From: Clostridia bacterium
GTDB lineage: Bacteria > Bacillota > Clostridia > Oscillospirales > Acutalibacteraceae
DNA: 62,967 bases
Direction: 5' to 3'
Assembly (NCBI GenBank): GCA_017399405.1
Contig: JAFQCT010000020.1
Coordinates: 86,492-149,458 of the forward strand
Part shown: positions 34,990-45,400 of the stretch, one piece after another
Layout: every line of letters starts with the position of its first letter
Position numbering within the stretch: the first letter of the stretch is position 1
The notes under the pieces: generated by a model
Database searches by the model: none
What the model was told of the DNA's origin: nothing
Seen by the model: only the letters and a program-made list of their open reading frames with translations
Translations under genes and position numbers: made by a program

Positions 34990-35964
34990 ATGCTAAATAA
35001 ATTTAACTGGTCGATTTTAGGCTGTGGCAGTATTGCAAATGATTTTGCCCGTGATGTTACCCGAATGGGTGGTGAAATCTATTCCGTAGCCAACCGTACT
35101 TACGAAAAAGCGGTCTCATTTGCTAAAAAATATAACATAAACAAGGTTTACGATAAGATTGACGATTTATTTGCTGACAAGAATGTGGATATTGTTTATA
35201 TCGCAACGCCACACAACAAGCATATTGAGTACATTCTTAGGGCATTAGAGAATAATAAACATGTGCTTTGCGAAAAGGCAATTACCCTTAATTCTCAAGA
35301 ACTCAGTAAGGCAGTTAGCCTTGCTAATGAGAAAAAACTCATTTTAGCCGAGGCTATGACAATTTATAATATGCCACTTTATAACGAACTTGAAAAGATT
35401 ATTAAGTCAGGGGAGTTAGGCGAATTTAGGCTTGCTCAGGTGAATTTTGGTAGTTTCAAAGAGTATGATATGACAAATCGATTCTTTAATATGGATTTAG
35501 CAGGCGGTGCGTTGCTTGATATAGGTGTCTATGCACTTTCGCTTGTGAGAATGTTTATGGATACAAAGAATGCTCAAATCCATTCGCAAGTTAAATTTGC
35601 CGAAACAGGTGCAGATGAGCAGTCAAGCATTATAATCGAAAACGAAAAAGAACAGATGGCGAGTGTAATGCTCTCACTCCACGCAAAACAACCAAAGCGT
35701 GCAACAATCTGTTATGATAATGGCTATATCGAGATTTTTGAATACCCAAGAGCCGATAAAGCAACAATCACATACACAAATGATGGTCATACACAAGAAA
35801 TCACAGCAGGTAAACTTGAAAATGCACTCTGCTATGAATTGCAGAATATGGAAAACGCCATATTAAATGGCAAAAACACAATGAAACTTGATTACACAAT
35901 TGATGTAATGAACATTATGACAAAACTACGAAACGATTGGAATATGAAATACCCGGAAGAATAA
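34990..35964 (+). CDS. Gfo/Idh/MocA-family NAD(P)-dependent oxidoreductase
   Basis: This 324-residue protein has the N-terminal Rossmann fold (WSILGCGSIANDF), the family motif HVLCEKAITLN with the catalytic Lys, and a C-terminal alpha/beta domain with GGALLDIGVYALS. Members oxidise or reduce sugars and related polyols; the substrate cannot be told. ATG 34990 follows AGAGGTGAG and is preferred to an upstream ATG. A weak promoter, TTGCTT-N17-TATTAT (34942-34970), lies just before it. It is a single-gene unit ended by the terminator at 35969. Confidence 0.88.
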   Translation: MLNKFNWSILGCGSIANDFARDVTRMGGEIYSVANRTYEKAVSFAKKYNINKVYDKIDDLFADKNVDIVYIATPHNKHIEYILRALENNKHVLCEKAITLNSQELSKAVSLANEKKLILAEAMTIYNMPLYNELEKIIKSGELGEFRLAQVNFGSFKEYDMTNRFFNMDLAGGALLDIGVYALSLVRMFMDTKNAQIHSQVKFAETGADEQSSIIIENEKEQMASVMLSLHAKQPKRATICYDNGYIEIFEYPRADKATITYTNDGHTQEITAGKLENALCYELQNMENAILNGKNTMKLDYTIDVMNIMTKLRNDWNMKYPEE

Positions 35965-35968
35965 TAAA

Positions 35969-36003
35969 AATGGCGAGAGTTCAACTCTCGCCATTCGTTT
36001 TTA
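35969..36003. terminator. Bidirectional terminator
   Basis: AATGGCGAGAG pairs with CTCTCGCCATT; A and T tracts flank it. It lies exactly between two convergent genes. Confidence 0.9.
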
Positions 36004-36004
36004 C

Positions 36005-36877
36005 TTATAAAATCTTTACCCCAAATCCGTCACCGAGTGTACCACCATTTAAGATATACTCAACACCTTTTTTCTGCATAATGGTATTCTGTGGCAACTT
36101 TTCTGTGCAACCGTAACTACCTGTCTTTTTCTTGTTTTTAAGCATAACTTTATTCTTGTATCTCACACTAAAAAGCCAACGGTAAGCAGATGCAGGGTCT
36201 TCGCGGTGACTAATAACATCCCAAAGTTCAGGGAATTTAATAATATTGCTGCCCTCAGGCATAAACTCCTTGTTAGTAGGGTAAAGTAGCCAACTGTGGC
36301 ACATAAATTTGTTGTCAGGGTATTCGGGAAAATACTCTCTTATAAACTCTTGTGCCATATAAAATGACTTTTCGCAAGCCTCAATAGTCAGTTTTTCACC
36401 GCGACAAATATGCACATTCCAAATTTTATCGCCAAACTTGATTTCTTCACCATTTTTCTTATAAGAATTTGGCATATAGTAGAACATTTTTTGATATTGC
36501 AAACGACCAATTTTGAAAATATTCAGATTCATATGGTGCATAATCCAGTTAAGCTCGTTAAGCCCTGTGCTATGAAGATTATCACGACAATCGTTAATCC
36601 AGATTTTAATGTCACTCATTGTATCAAAAAAGATTTCGTCACTAATGCCTTTTTTCGCGTATCTGTCTTTCACTTCGGGTAAAAACGCATAAACAAGGCA
36701 AAGTTTTGTAAAATCATCTTTTTTAAGGTGGACTTCCCAACGATTTTTATAACAGAATTTAAGATAACGAGAAATCTTTTTCTCGTGTTTTTTTATATAT
36801 TCTTCAATCTGTTTCTGCAAATCTTCATCAGGATATATCTTCAAAAACAATTCTTTTGAACGATTATAATCAATCAT
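36005..36877 (-). CDS. GNAT-like acyltransferase domain protein (NAT_N/GNAT_C type)
   Basis: This 290-residue protein matches a family of two-part GNAT-like acyltransferases common in Clostridia (formerly DUF5596). The N-terminal half is helical (SRYLKFCY...LCLVYAFLP) and the C-terminal half shows WNVHICRGEKLTIEACEKSF, EYFPEYPDNKFMCHSWLLYP and GSNIIKF. The substrate is unknown. It is transcribed alone, convergent with the oxidoreductase gene. Start at ATG 36875-36877 with AGGAG upstream. Confidence 0.78.
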   Translation of the reverse strand: MIDYNRSKELFLKIYPDEDLQKQIEEYIKKHEKKISRYLKFCYKNRWEVHLKKDDFTKLCLVYAFLPEVKDRYAKKGISDEIFFDTMSDIKIWINDCRDNLHSTGLNELNWIMHHMNLNIFKIGRLQYQKMFYYMPNSYKKNGEEIKFGDKIWNVHICRGEKLTIEACEKSFYMAQEFIREYFPEYPDNKFMCHSWLLYPTNKEFMPEGSNIIKFPELWDVISHREDPASAYRWLFSVRYKNKVMLKNKKKTGSYGCTEKLPQNTIMQKKGVEYILNGGTLGDGFGVKIL

Positions 36878-37051
36878 AGTTTTCTCCTACAAATTCAAGT
36901 TAAATTTATTTTATCATAAAACGCATAAAAATCAAATATGTTTGCAAATTAAACAATAAATCAACTCAAATTTATAAAAATTATTATTATTGTAAAAATT
37001 TGGATTATGTTATATTGCTTTTTCAGGGCAAAATATTTGTGCGAGGTGATA

Positions 37052-37213
37052 ATGATGAATAACAACAATAACAACAGAAACAATGTGCAGAACAACAATA
37101 ACAAAAATAACGCACAGAATAACAATAAGAAGACTCCAACAAATAATCAGTTTTCAAATCAGAAAAACGGACCTGATATGAAGAACGAAAACAATAATCA
37201 GGGTAATAAATAA
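37052..37213 (+). CDS. Asn-rich small protein (53 aa)
   Basis: ATG 37052 (or the adjacent ATG 37055) follows GCGAGGTG and opens a 53-codon frame. The product is almost wholly polar, with long Asn runs, some Gln and Lys, no hydrophobic core and no cysteine. It has its own terminator. The composition recalls gamma-type small acid-soluble spore proteins or other disordered spore or coat peptides, but no diagnostic motif is visible. The ribosome site and terminator support real expression; the function is unknown. Confidence 0.6.
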   Translation: MMNNNNNNRNNVQNNNNKNNAQNNNKKTPTNNQFSNQKNGPDMKNENNNQGNK

Positions 37214-37219
37214 CTTCAG

Positions 37220-37255
37220 AAATTCCACAATAATCATTTATTGTGGAATTTTTCT
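37220..37255 (+). terminator. Terminator after the Asn-rich gene
   Basis: AAATTCCACAATAA pairs perfectly with TTATTGTGGAATTT and ends in T5. Confidence 0.9.
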
Positions 37256-37339
37256 GTAGAAAAATCAAATTAAATTATGTTTAATTTGACAATTTAATTT
37301 TTCTTTAGGTTTTTGTATAATTATTGTTGAGGTGATTAT

Positions 37340-38941
37340 ATGAAAATACAGTTTCTTGGTGCAGCTCACGAAGTAACAGGTTCGTGTACTTTGATTACCG
37401 CTTGTGACAAAAGAATTTTAGTAGATTGTGGAATGGAGCAAGGGGCAGATATTTATGAAAACTGTGATTTGCCGGTTTCTCCAAACTCCATTGATTGCGT
37501 ACTTTTAACACACGCTCATATTGACCATTCAGGGAAAATTCCATTTTTAACTGCAAATGGTTTTGATGCACCGATTTATTCAACACTTGCAACTAATAAA
37601 CTATGTTCAATTATGCTAATGGACTCTGCTCACATACAGGAGTTTGAGGCAGAGTGGAGAAACCGAAAGGCGAAGCGTGGCGGCGAATCACCTTATGAGC
37701 CATTATATACATCTGAAGATGTTGCGGCCACACTTAAAATGTTTGTACCTTGTGATTATAAAAAAGAATACCAAATCTTTGACGGGATTAAAATTCGTTT
37801 TATTGACGCTGGTCATCTGTTGGGTTCAGCTAGTATTGAAATCACTATAACCGAAAATGGCATAACAAAAACACTGTTGTTTTCGGGTGATTTGGGCAAC
37901 ATAAACAGACCTCTTATCTGCGACCCCGAAAAACCTGAAAAAGCAGACTTTGTTGTGATTGAATCTACATATGGTGACAGGGTTCATGGAGAACGGCCTG
38001 ATTACGTGTTACAACTTACGAAGATTATTCAAAATACTTTAGACCGTGGCGGAAATGTGGTGATTCCTTGTTTCGCAGTTGGAAGAACACAAGAATTGCT
38101 TTATCTTATTCGTAAAATCAAGGAAGATAAATTAATTAGAAATCATGCAGACTTTCCGGTATGGGTTGATAGTCCGCTGGCTGTTGAAGCAACTGAAATA
38201 TATTCAGGCGGATTAACTGATTATTATGATGAAGAAACACTTGAACTTTTAGAACAGGGCAAAAATCCTATTCTTTTTGATGGGCTTAATCTTTCTATTA
38301 CAAGTGATGATTCTAAAATGATAAATATTGATGAAACGCCAAAGGTAATATTATCGGCATCGGGTATGTGTGAAGCAGGTAGAATCCGTCACCACTTAAA
38401 ACATAATTTATGGCGAGAAGAAAGTACGATTTTATTTGTGGGCTATCAGGCCGAAGGCACAATTGGTGCAAAACTTTTAGATGGTTCACCAACAGTAAAA
38501 CTTTTTGGTGAAGAAATTACTGTTCGTGCTCAGATTGAACGAATGGAAGGAATAAGTGGTCATGCAGACCACGATATGCTTCTTGATTGGCTTAAAAACA
38601 TTATACCTACACCTGAAATTGTGTTTGTAAATCATGGTAATGATGATGTCTGTGATATATTCAGTGATGATATTCGTAAGGCGATAGGTTGTTATGCAGT
38701 CGCACCTTATAATGCGGCGGAATTTGATTTGTTGACCGGTGAGTGCCTGTATTACGGAAATCGCGAAAAGATTAAACGCACTAAACCACTTGTCAGAAAA
38801 GCTAATGCGGCATTCCAAAGACTTCTTCAAGCAGGTAAGAGATTGCTTATTGTTATTGAACATAATCGAGGCGGTGCAAATAAAGATTTGGCAAAATTTA
38901 CTGACCAAATTAATGCACTTTCAGACAAATGGGACAGATAA
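37340..38941 (+). CDS. Beta-CASP metallo-beta-lactamase RNA-processing-like hydrolase
   Basis: This 533-residue protein combines an MBL fold with an inserted beta-CASP domain and a C-terminal RNA-specificity MBL segment. Metal ligands are visible: HAHIDHSG (HxHxDH), AGHLLGS and SGDLGN; beta-CASP motifs FAVGRTQELL, SASGMCEAGRIRHHL and SGHADHDMLLDW follow. Such bacterial CPSF-like proteins act on RNA, though the target is unknown and it is not RNase J. It begins with ATG after GAGGTG and ends at a bidirectional terminator. Confidence 0.9.
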   Translation: MKIQFLGAAHEVTGSCTLITACDKRILVDCGMEQGADIYENCDLPVSPNSIDCVLLTHAHIDHSGKIPFLTANGFDAPIYSTLATNKLCSIMLMDSAHIQEFEAEWRNRKAKRGGESPYEPLYTSEDVAATLKMFVPCDYKKEYQIFDGIKIRFIDAGHLLGSASIEITITENGITKTLLFSGDLGNINRPLICDPEKPEKADFVVIESTYGDRVHGERPDYVLQLTKIIQNTLDRGGNVVIPCFAVGRTQELLYLIRKIKEDKLIRNHADFPVWVDSPLAVEATEIYSGGLTDYYDEETLELLEQGKNPILFDGLNLSITSDDSKMINIDETPKVILSASGMCEAGRIRHHLKHNLWREESTILFVGYQAEGTIGAKLLDGSPTVKLFGEEITVRAQIERMEGISGHADHDMLLDWLKNIIPTPEIVFVNHGNDDVCDIFSDDIRKAIGCYAVAPYNAAEFDLLTGECLYYGNREKIKRTKPLVRKANAAFQRLLQAGKRLLIVIEHNRGGANKDLAKFTDQINALSDKWDR

Positions 38942-38960
38942 ATTTAATTATATAAAAATA

Positions 38961-38998
38961 GGACTTCCACAAAAAAAACAGTGGAAGTCCGCTTTTTT
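38961..38998. terminator. Bidirectional terminator
   Basis: GGACTTCCAC pairs with GTGGAAGTCC around an A-rich loop and is followed by GCTTTTTT; it lies between convergent genes. Confidence 0.88.
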
Positions 38999-38999
38999 A

Positions 39000-40193
39000 C
39001 TATTTATAATCCTTACCGATTAAATATCTCCACGCTGCAACATATTTAGCAGCGGCTCTTGGATTTTTACTCTTTACATATATAAAGCGTTCACCGTCAA
39101 AAAACATTACTGACTCAACTGAAACATTTAGCACAAGTTTAAGTTTATCAATAGGGAATGTAATAGTTTCATTTTCGTTCAGTATTATTTCAAAACGGTC
39201 TTTATAAAGACGAAGAATAGCGTCGTCAGAAAGTTCAACTTTTTTGCGTTTTACAAGTGTATAAACGGGTTGTTCTTTTTCTTCAAAAATAAGTTCATCA
39301 TCAGGCGTGCCTAAAACTTTATCTTTCCAAATTGGTTTTTGCCACTTATCCCAATCAAGAACATTGTCAAATACAAGAGCCTTTTCACATTGGTGGAAAA
39401 ATCCGTCTTGCCCAAATTCTACCTTGTATCCGCAATCGCAAGTCAAAAAGTTTCCCTTTGAATGTAGCGTACCAACCTGATTACAATGAGGACAAACATA
39501 AAGGATACGCTCAATATGTTCAGCAAGATTTTTACCTTTGTAATAGCGAAGTCGCTTACGTTGTTCCTCAAATGCGTTTACATAAATATCACGCTTAATA
39601 ATTGCGTTGATTTCTTCCGCGGTCATGCCCGCAAGTTCTTCAGCAGAATACTCGTGAACAACTCCCGCGTGAATACGGCCTTTACGAAGTCCTGTACCCC
39701 AACGTGGAGTGTGGAAGAAACCGCCTTTTACACGATAAGTAATAAGTGCAACTCCTAAATCTTTTACAAGCTGACCAGTTCGTGGTGAGAAAAATCCTGT
39801 TTCACCATTAGGTGTAATAGTGCCTTCTGCAAAAAGACCTAACGGAATACCTTGCTTTGCACTTGCCATCATATCGTTAATAAGTACTGATGGGTGATTA
39901 TCACGACCTTTTACAATCCAGCCACACATTGTTTTAAGCAAAAACTTAACAACAGGATTAAAAATTACATGGTCACCCATAACGTATCTTACATATCTTC
40001 TTAAAGAACATAAAATATAAATAGGGTCAAGTGCGTCAGAATGGTTTGCAATAACAATAAAATTCTTATTTTGTGGTATATATTTTTTAACTTTAGCGTG
40101 TGCAATAAGAAGTACAATCCAGAAACCGAAAAACCTTACTACATTTACGCTTGTTTTATTTATGAATATTTTAAGTTTAGTTTTGAACGTCAA
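39000..40193 (-). CDS. PlsC-like acyltransferase with C-terminal zinc ribbon
   Basis: The N-terminal 215 residues form a 1-acylglycerol-phosphate acyltransferase domain with a membrane helix (FFGFWIVLLIA), the HX4D motif in ANHSDALDP and the FAEGT motif. The remainder is unusual: a zinc ribbon CPHCNQ...CDCGYKVEF and about 130 further residues of beta-rich sequence. Likely role is phospholipid acylation at the inner membrane face. A TTG at 40191-40193 after AAGGATG is the best start; a TTG at 40236-40238 is the alternative and would add 15 residues. Confidence 0.8.
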   Translation of the reverse strand: MTFKTKLKIFINKTSVNVVRFFGFWIVLLIAHAKVKKYIPQNKNFIVIANHSDALDPIYILCSLRRYVRYVMGDHVIFNPVVKFLLKTMCGWIVKGRDNHPSVLINDMMASAKQGIPLGLFAEGTITPNGETGFFSPRTGQLVKDLGVALITYRVKGGFFHTPRWGTGLRKGRIHAGVVHEYSAEELAGMTAEEINAIIKRDIYVNAFEEQRKRLRYYKGKNLAEHIERILYVCPHCNQVGTLHSKGNFLTCDCGYKVEFGQDGFFHQCEKALVFDNVLDWDKWQKPIWKDKVLGTPDDELIFEEKEQPVYTLVKRKKVELSDDAILRLYKDRFEIILNENETITFPIDKLKLVLNVSVESVMFFDGERFIYVKSKNPRAAAKYVAAWRYLIGKDYK

Positions 40194-40365
40194 ATTTTCA
40201 CATCCTTTTGGGGTGTTTCGAAAAATACAAATACACAAATATAATAAAGAAAATCTTAATAATTGTCAAGAAAATATTAAAATTTTAAGTTGTTAAATAC
40301 TATATATATTGGTTATATTTGTTGCATTTTATGGTAGTTTAATGTAAAATAAAAAAGGTGATTAA

Positions 40366-41271
40366 ATGACTGGCAGATACTATTCTTTGAATGAATATTT
40401 GAAAGAAACTTTTGGGGACAAGGTTTACAAACTTGCCCTTGATGTTGGTTGCACCTGCCCTAATCGTGATGGCACCTTGGAAACGCGAGGCTGTATCTTC
40501 TGTCATAACGGTTCGTCTCATTTTGCCGAGACAGGAATTGATTTGAATACACAAATTGAAAATGCAAAAAATCGTGTAAAATCTAAAACGAAAACAGAAA
40601 AGTTTATAGCGTATTTCCAAAGTTTTACAAATACTTATGGGGATATAGATTATCTTGAAAAACAGTTTAGAACTGCAATAGAGCGTGAAGATATTGTAGC
40701 AATTTCAATAGGTACTCGTCCTGACTGTTTGCCTACTGAAGTTCTTGAAATGCTTGAAAATCTTAACAAAATCAAACCTGTTTGGATTGAATTGGGGCTA
40801 CAGACATCAAATGAGAAAATAGCAGAGTATATAAGACGCTATTATCCCAATTCTACTTATAAAAACGCAGTTAAAGAACTTAAAAATAGAGGAATAACCG
40901 TAATAACCCACATTATTATAGGGCTTCCCAATGAAACCAAAGAAGATATACTGAACACTGTTGATTTTGCAGTAAAAAGTGGTACTGACGGTGTTAAACT
41001 TCAGCTTTTGCACATTCTTAAAGATACTGATTTGTATGAAGATTATAAATTGGGTAAAGTAAAAGTTTTATCATTTGAAGAATACATAGATATTCTTTTC
41101 AGTTGCATTGAAAAAATACCGAAAAATATTGTAATTCACCGTATTACAGGTGACGCACCAAAAAAATATCTTATTGAGCCAAAATGGAGTGCTGACAAGA
41201 AAATGGTGCTTAATACAATCAATAAAGAGTTAGAAAAAAGAGATATTATGCAAGGAAGGTATGCTTTATGA
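40366..41271 (+). CDS. Radical SAM protein, YhcC (TIGR01212) family
   Basis: This 301-residue protein has the radical SAM cysteine cluster in CTCPNRDGTLETRGCIFC, followed by SIGTRPDCL, ELGLQTSN and THIIIGLPNET, the family pattern of YhcC. The exact reaction is not known to me. It is preceded by TTGCAT-N17-TAAAAT (40322-40350) and AAAGGTG. It overlaps the next gene by four bases (ATGA), so both are co-translated. Confidence 0.92.
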   Translation: MTGRYYSLNEYLKETFGDKVYKLALDVGCTCPNRDGTLETRGCIFCHNGSSHFAETGIDLNTQIENAKNRVKSKTKTEKFIAYFQSFTNTYGDIDYLEKQFRTAIEREDIVAISIGTRPDCLPTEVLEMLENLNKIKPVWIELGLQTSNEKIAEYIRRYYPNSTYKNAVKELKNRGITVITHIIIGLPNETKEDILNTVDFAVKSGTDGVKLQLLHILKDTDLYEDYKLGKVKVLSFEEYIDILFSCIEKIPKNIVIHRITGDAPKKYLIEPKWSADKKMVLNTINKELEKRDIMQGRYAL

Positions 41272-42392
41272 GTTGGAATTTCAGTTTGCCTACAAAAATT
41301 TATTTTGGTACAGATAAAATTAACGAGTTACCAGAAATTATAAAAGAGTTCGGGTTTAGGAGGGGAGTACTTGTCTGCTCTAATACACTTAAAAAGAATG
41401 GTACAGCAGACAAAATAGTTAAAAAATCAAATGGTACATTAGTTGCAGTTTTTAATGATATAAGACCAAACCCTACAACTTACAATGTAAATGATTGCGT
41501 TAAAGTTTTAAGAGAAAACAATGCGGATTTTGCAGTTGCCCTTGGTGGTGGCTCACCAATGGACTGTTGTAAAGCAGCTTGTGCAATAGCAAAGGGTACA
41601 GATAAAATCGAAAGTTACCATACGGGTGGCAAACCAATTAACAAAGATGAAGTAATTCCAATGTTTGCAGTAGCAACAACAAGTGGTACAGGTAGCGAAA
41701 TTACAAATATTTCTGTGCTTACCGATTTAGAAAAAGGTGTTAAAGCACCAATGAATGACCCACTTATGTACCCAAAAGCAGCAATTGTTGACCCTCGTCT
41801 TACTTTAAGTGTGCCACCAAAAGTTACTGCGTCAACAGGTCTTGATGTATTAGCCCACGCCCTTGAAAGCGTTTGGACAATCCTTCACCAACCAATCTGT
41901 GAAAGTTGTTCGGTTACTGCTACAAAATTAGTATTTGAATGGCTTTATAAAGCATATAAAGAACCCGATAATTTAGAAGCCCGCGAAAAAATGGCAGAGG
42001 CATCAATTATTGCTGGTGTAGCATTTAGTAATCCTCGTACTGCCGGTAGTCACGCTTGTTCATTCCCATTAACTAATCTTTATGGCGTGCCACACGGTGA
42101 GGCTTGTGCTATGACTCTTGATTATTTCTGTCACTTTAACGCAGATGCCGAAAATGGTCGCCTTAATAAGTTTGCACAAAATTGTGGATTTACTGATGCA
42201 CACGCTGTGGCAGATACAATTACAGACCTTAAAAGACAGATGGGTATGGCTTGTACTCTTACAGAAATCGGTGTTAAAACTGATGCCGAAATCGAAAAAC
42301 TTACAGAAATGAGTATGACACCATTACTTGAAAAGAATATGATAAAACTTACCTATGAAGATGTTAAAAATATGTATCTTTCAATTCGTTAA
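41268..42392 (+). CDS. Iron-containing alcohol dehydrogenase
   Basis: This 374-residue group III dehydrogenase binds NAD(P) through GGGSPMDCCKA and TTSGTGSEIT and iron through Asp/His residues in STGLDVLAHALE and YGVPHGEACAM. Substrates may be butanol, lactaldehyde or related alcohols; the sequence does not say which. It is coupled to the radical SAM gene by an ATGA overlap. Confidence 0.92.
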   Translation: MSWNFSLPTKIYFGTDKINELPEIIKEFGFRRGVLVCSNTLKKNGTADKIVKKSNGTLVAVFNDIRPNPTTYNVNDCVKVLRENNADFAVALGGGSPMDCCKAACAIAKGTDKIESYHTGGKPINKDEVIPMFAVATTSGTGSEITNISVLTDLEKGVKAPMNDPLMYPKAAIVDPRLTLSVPPKVTASTGLDVLAHALESVWTILHQPICESCSVTATKLVFEWLYKAYKEPDNLEAREKMAEASIIAGVAFSNPRTAGSHACSFPLTNLYGVPHGEACAMTLDYFCHFNADAENGRLNKFAQNCGFTDAHAVADTITDLKRQMGMACTLTEIGVKTDAEIEKLTEMSMTPLLEKNMIKLTYEDVKNMYLSIR

Positions 42393-42448
42393 AATTTGTG
42401 CTATAATATAGTTTAACAAAAAATCCCAAGAAATTGAGGTGTTATAAA

Positions 42449-45400
42449 TTGAAAAAGGTAGCAGGTGTTATTGTAAACGGGCATAAGTTTTTTCTTGTAT
42501 TTATGCTTATAATTACAGTGCTTTGTGGTTTGCTTATTCCAAAGGTTGAAATCAATACGGATATGACCAAATATCTTCCTGATGATTCATCAATGGCTCA
42601 GGGTATTGATATAATGGCTGAAAACTTTGATAATATGACCACAACACAGACAATCCGTGTAATGTTCAAAGATTTGAACGAAGAACAGATTGTGGCTGTT
42701 AAAGATTATCTTGAAAACATCCCGAATGTTGACAGCGTTTCTTATGTTGCAGATAGTGAAGATTATAACAAAGATGCTTACACTAAATTTGTTGTAAATA
42801 CTTCATTTACTTATGGCTCACCTGAAGAAGTTGCTATTGAAGATACCATTGAAAAAGCATTTTCTGCTTATGATATGGAACTTATGAACGATAATACAAG
42901 TACAATGGAACTTCCTTGGGTTGTTATCGGTGTTGCGTTGGCTATTCTTCTTGCAATCCTCTTTATTATGAGTGGTTCTTGGTTTGAGCCAATCCTTTTC
43001 CTTATTGCTATCGGATTTGCAGTTGTAATGAATATGGGCACAAACATTGTTCTTGGTAGCGTTTCACAGATTACAATGTCAATTGCCGCAATTCTTCAAC
43101 TTGTTCTTTCAATGGACTACTCAATTATCCTTATGAACCGTTATCGTCAGGAAAAAGCAAATCACGACGATAATGAAGAAGCAATGAAGGTTGCATGGCA
43201 AAGTGCATTCTCATCGGTAATGAGTAGTGGTATGACAACTGTTATCGGTCTTTCAATGCTTGTGTTTATGAGCTTTAAGATTGGTATGGATTTAGGTATT
43301 GTACTTGCAAAAGGCGTATTCTTCAGTATGATTTGCGTGCTTACAGTACTTCCTGCACTTATCCTTATATTTGACGAAAAGATTGAAGATACCGAGAAAA
43401 AAGAAATACATATTCCAATGGGACTTCTTTCTCGTTTCCAGTACAAAGCAAGAAAACCAATTGCAATCTTTTTTGTTATCTTGTTTATAGCATCATTCTT
43501 CGGACAAAATCTTTCAAAAACAGTTTATTCACTTTCACCTGAAGACCCAATCGCAGAAATCTTTACACCGTCAAACCCAATCGTTGTTCTTTATAATAAT
43601 GAAGACGAACAGAAAATATCTGAACTTGCAGTAGAACTTGAAAAAGACGAAAATGTAAAAAGCGTTATGAGTTATTCAACAACCCTTGGTCGTGAATTTA
43701 CCTCAAAGGGCATGGTTGATATGATTGACTCAATGGGTATTCCAATGAGTATTGATTCGTCGCTTCTTGATGTAATTTATTACAGTTATTATGGTGGCGA
43801 ACTTTTACCAATGACTGCATCAGAAGTTATGAACTTTATTTCAAACGAAGTTGTAACAAACCCAATGTTCTCAAGTTTTATAAGTTCTGATATGCAATCA
43901 AGTATTGACAGTATTAAAGTATTCTCAGACGCAAACGAACTTACCACTCCAAAAAGTGTTGACGAACTTGCAAATACATTCGGTATGCCTGCGGATGACC
44001 TTAAACAAGTTTTCGTGCTTTATTACAGCGAAAAGGGTGGGGCAAATTACGGTACTTTAACAATGCCACAGTTCGCAAGTTTTGTTGTAAATGATGTTGC
44101 AACAAATGAGCAATACGCAAGTATGTTTGACGAAGAAACAAAAGCACAGTTAGGTCAGCTTGAAACACTTACAAATAAAGATGCAGTAACACAGAAAATC
44201 GGCCCTGATGAAATGGCACAGGTTATGGGTATCCCGAAAGAAGATTTACTTTTACTCTATGCTTATCATTATGAGTATGTAAAGACTAACGGTAATGTGG
44301 TTTATGACGATGTTATTGCAGACTATGTTGCTTGGAATATTGTTGAGTGTACTCACAAAATGTCAGTTAAGGAACTTATAGAATTTGTAGATGCTAATAA
44401 AGATACATTTGGTGAATTGATGGAAGCAGACCAACTTTCACAGATTGAAACAGGTAAAAATATTGTAAACGCAACTGTTTCGGGGAAAGCATTTACACCA
44501 TCACAAATGGCAGATATTGTAGGCTTTGACTCTACACAGATTAAACAGCTTTACCTTTTATATACTTGTCAGTATGGTGACACAAGTAGTTGGAAACTTT
44601 CTGTGCAGAACTTCGTAAAGTTTGTAGATAGTAGTGTGCTTAACAATAAAGCTTATGCAAGTTTCTTTGATGCAGATACAGCAAGCAAATTGAAGAGTGC
44701 AAAAGCAATTATCAATGCAGTAGTTTCAGGTAAATCATATACTGCAAGTGAAATGGCAAATCTTCTTGGGGGTCTTTCCGCTGAACTGAATGCAAGTACA
44801 GTTGAAATGCTTTATCTTTATAATTCAGGACTTAAAAACGGTAACCCTGAATGGACTCTTACTATTGAAGAAATGTTCCGTTATGTGTCAGAAGATATGT
44901 TGAATGACCCAAGATTTTCTTCACTTCTTGACGATAGTATGAAGAATGATATAAGAGGTATGAAAACTCAACTTGATGACGGTATTAACCAACTTTTAGG
45001 TAAAGAGTATTCACTTATGATGGTTGAAACATCACTTCCTACCGAGTCAGAGGAAACAAGTAAGTTTATGGCAGATATTACAGATTTGTTCAATAATAAT
45101 CTTGAAAACAAAGTTTATTTAATCGGTAATACACCAATGAGTTATGAAATGGAACAGAGTTTTGATAAAGAACTTCTTACAATTACACTTCTTACAGCAG
45201 TTGCAATTTTTATAGTTGTTCTTTTCACATTCCGTTCATTGCTTATTCCAACAGCACTTGTGTTGCTTGTTCAGTGCGGTGTTTATTTAACAATGACTGT
45301 AAATGGACTTGCAGGTTATAGTATCTATTACTTGGCACTTCTTATTGTTCAATGTATTTTGATGGGTGCTACAATCGACTATGGTATCCTCTTCACAAAC

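Noticed and set aside
37286..37321. Promoter TTGACA...TATAAT before the beta-CASP gene
   Set aside because: The boxes are 24 bp apart, too far for a normal sigma-A promoter.
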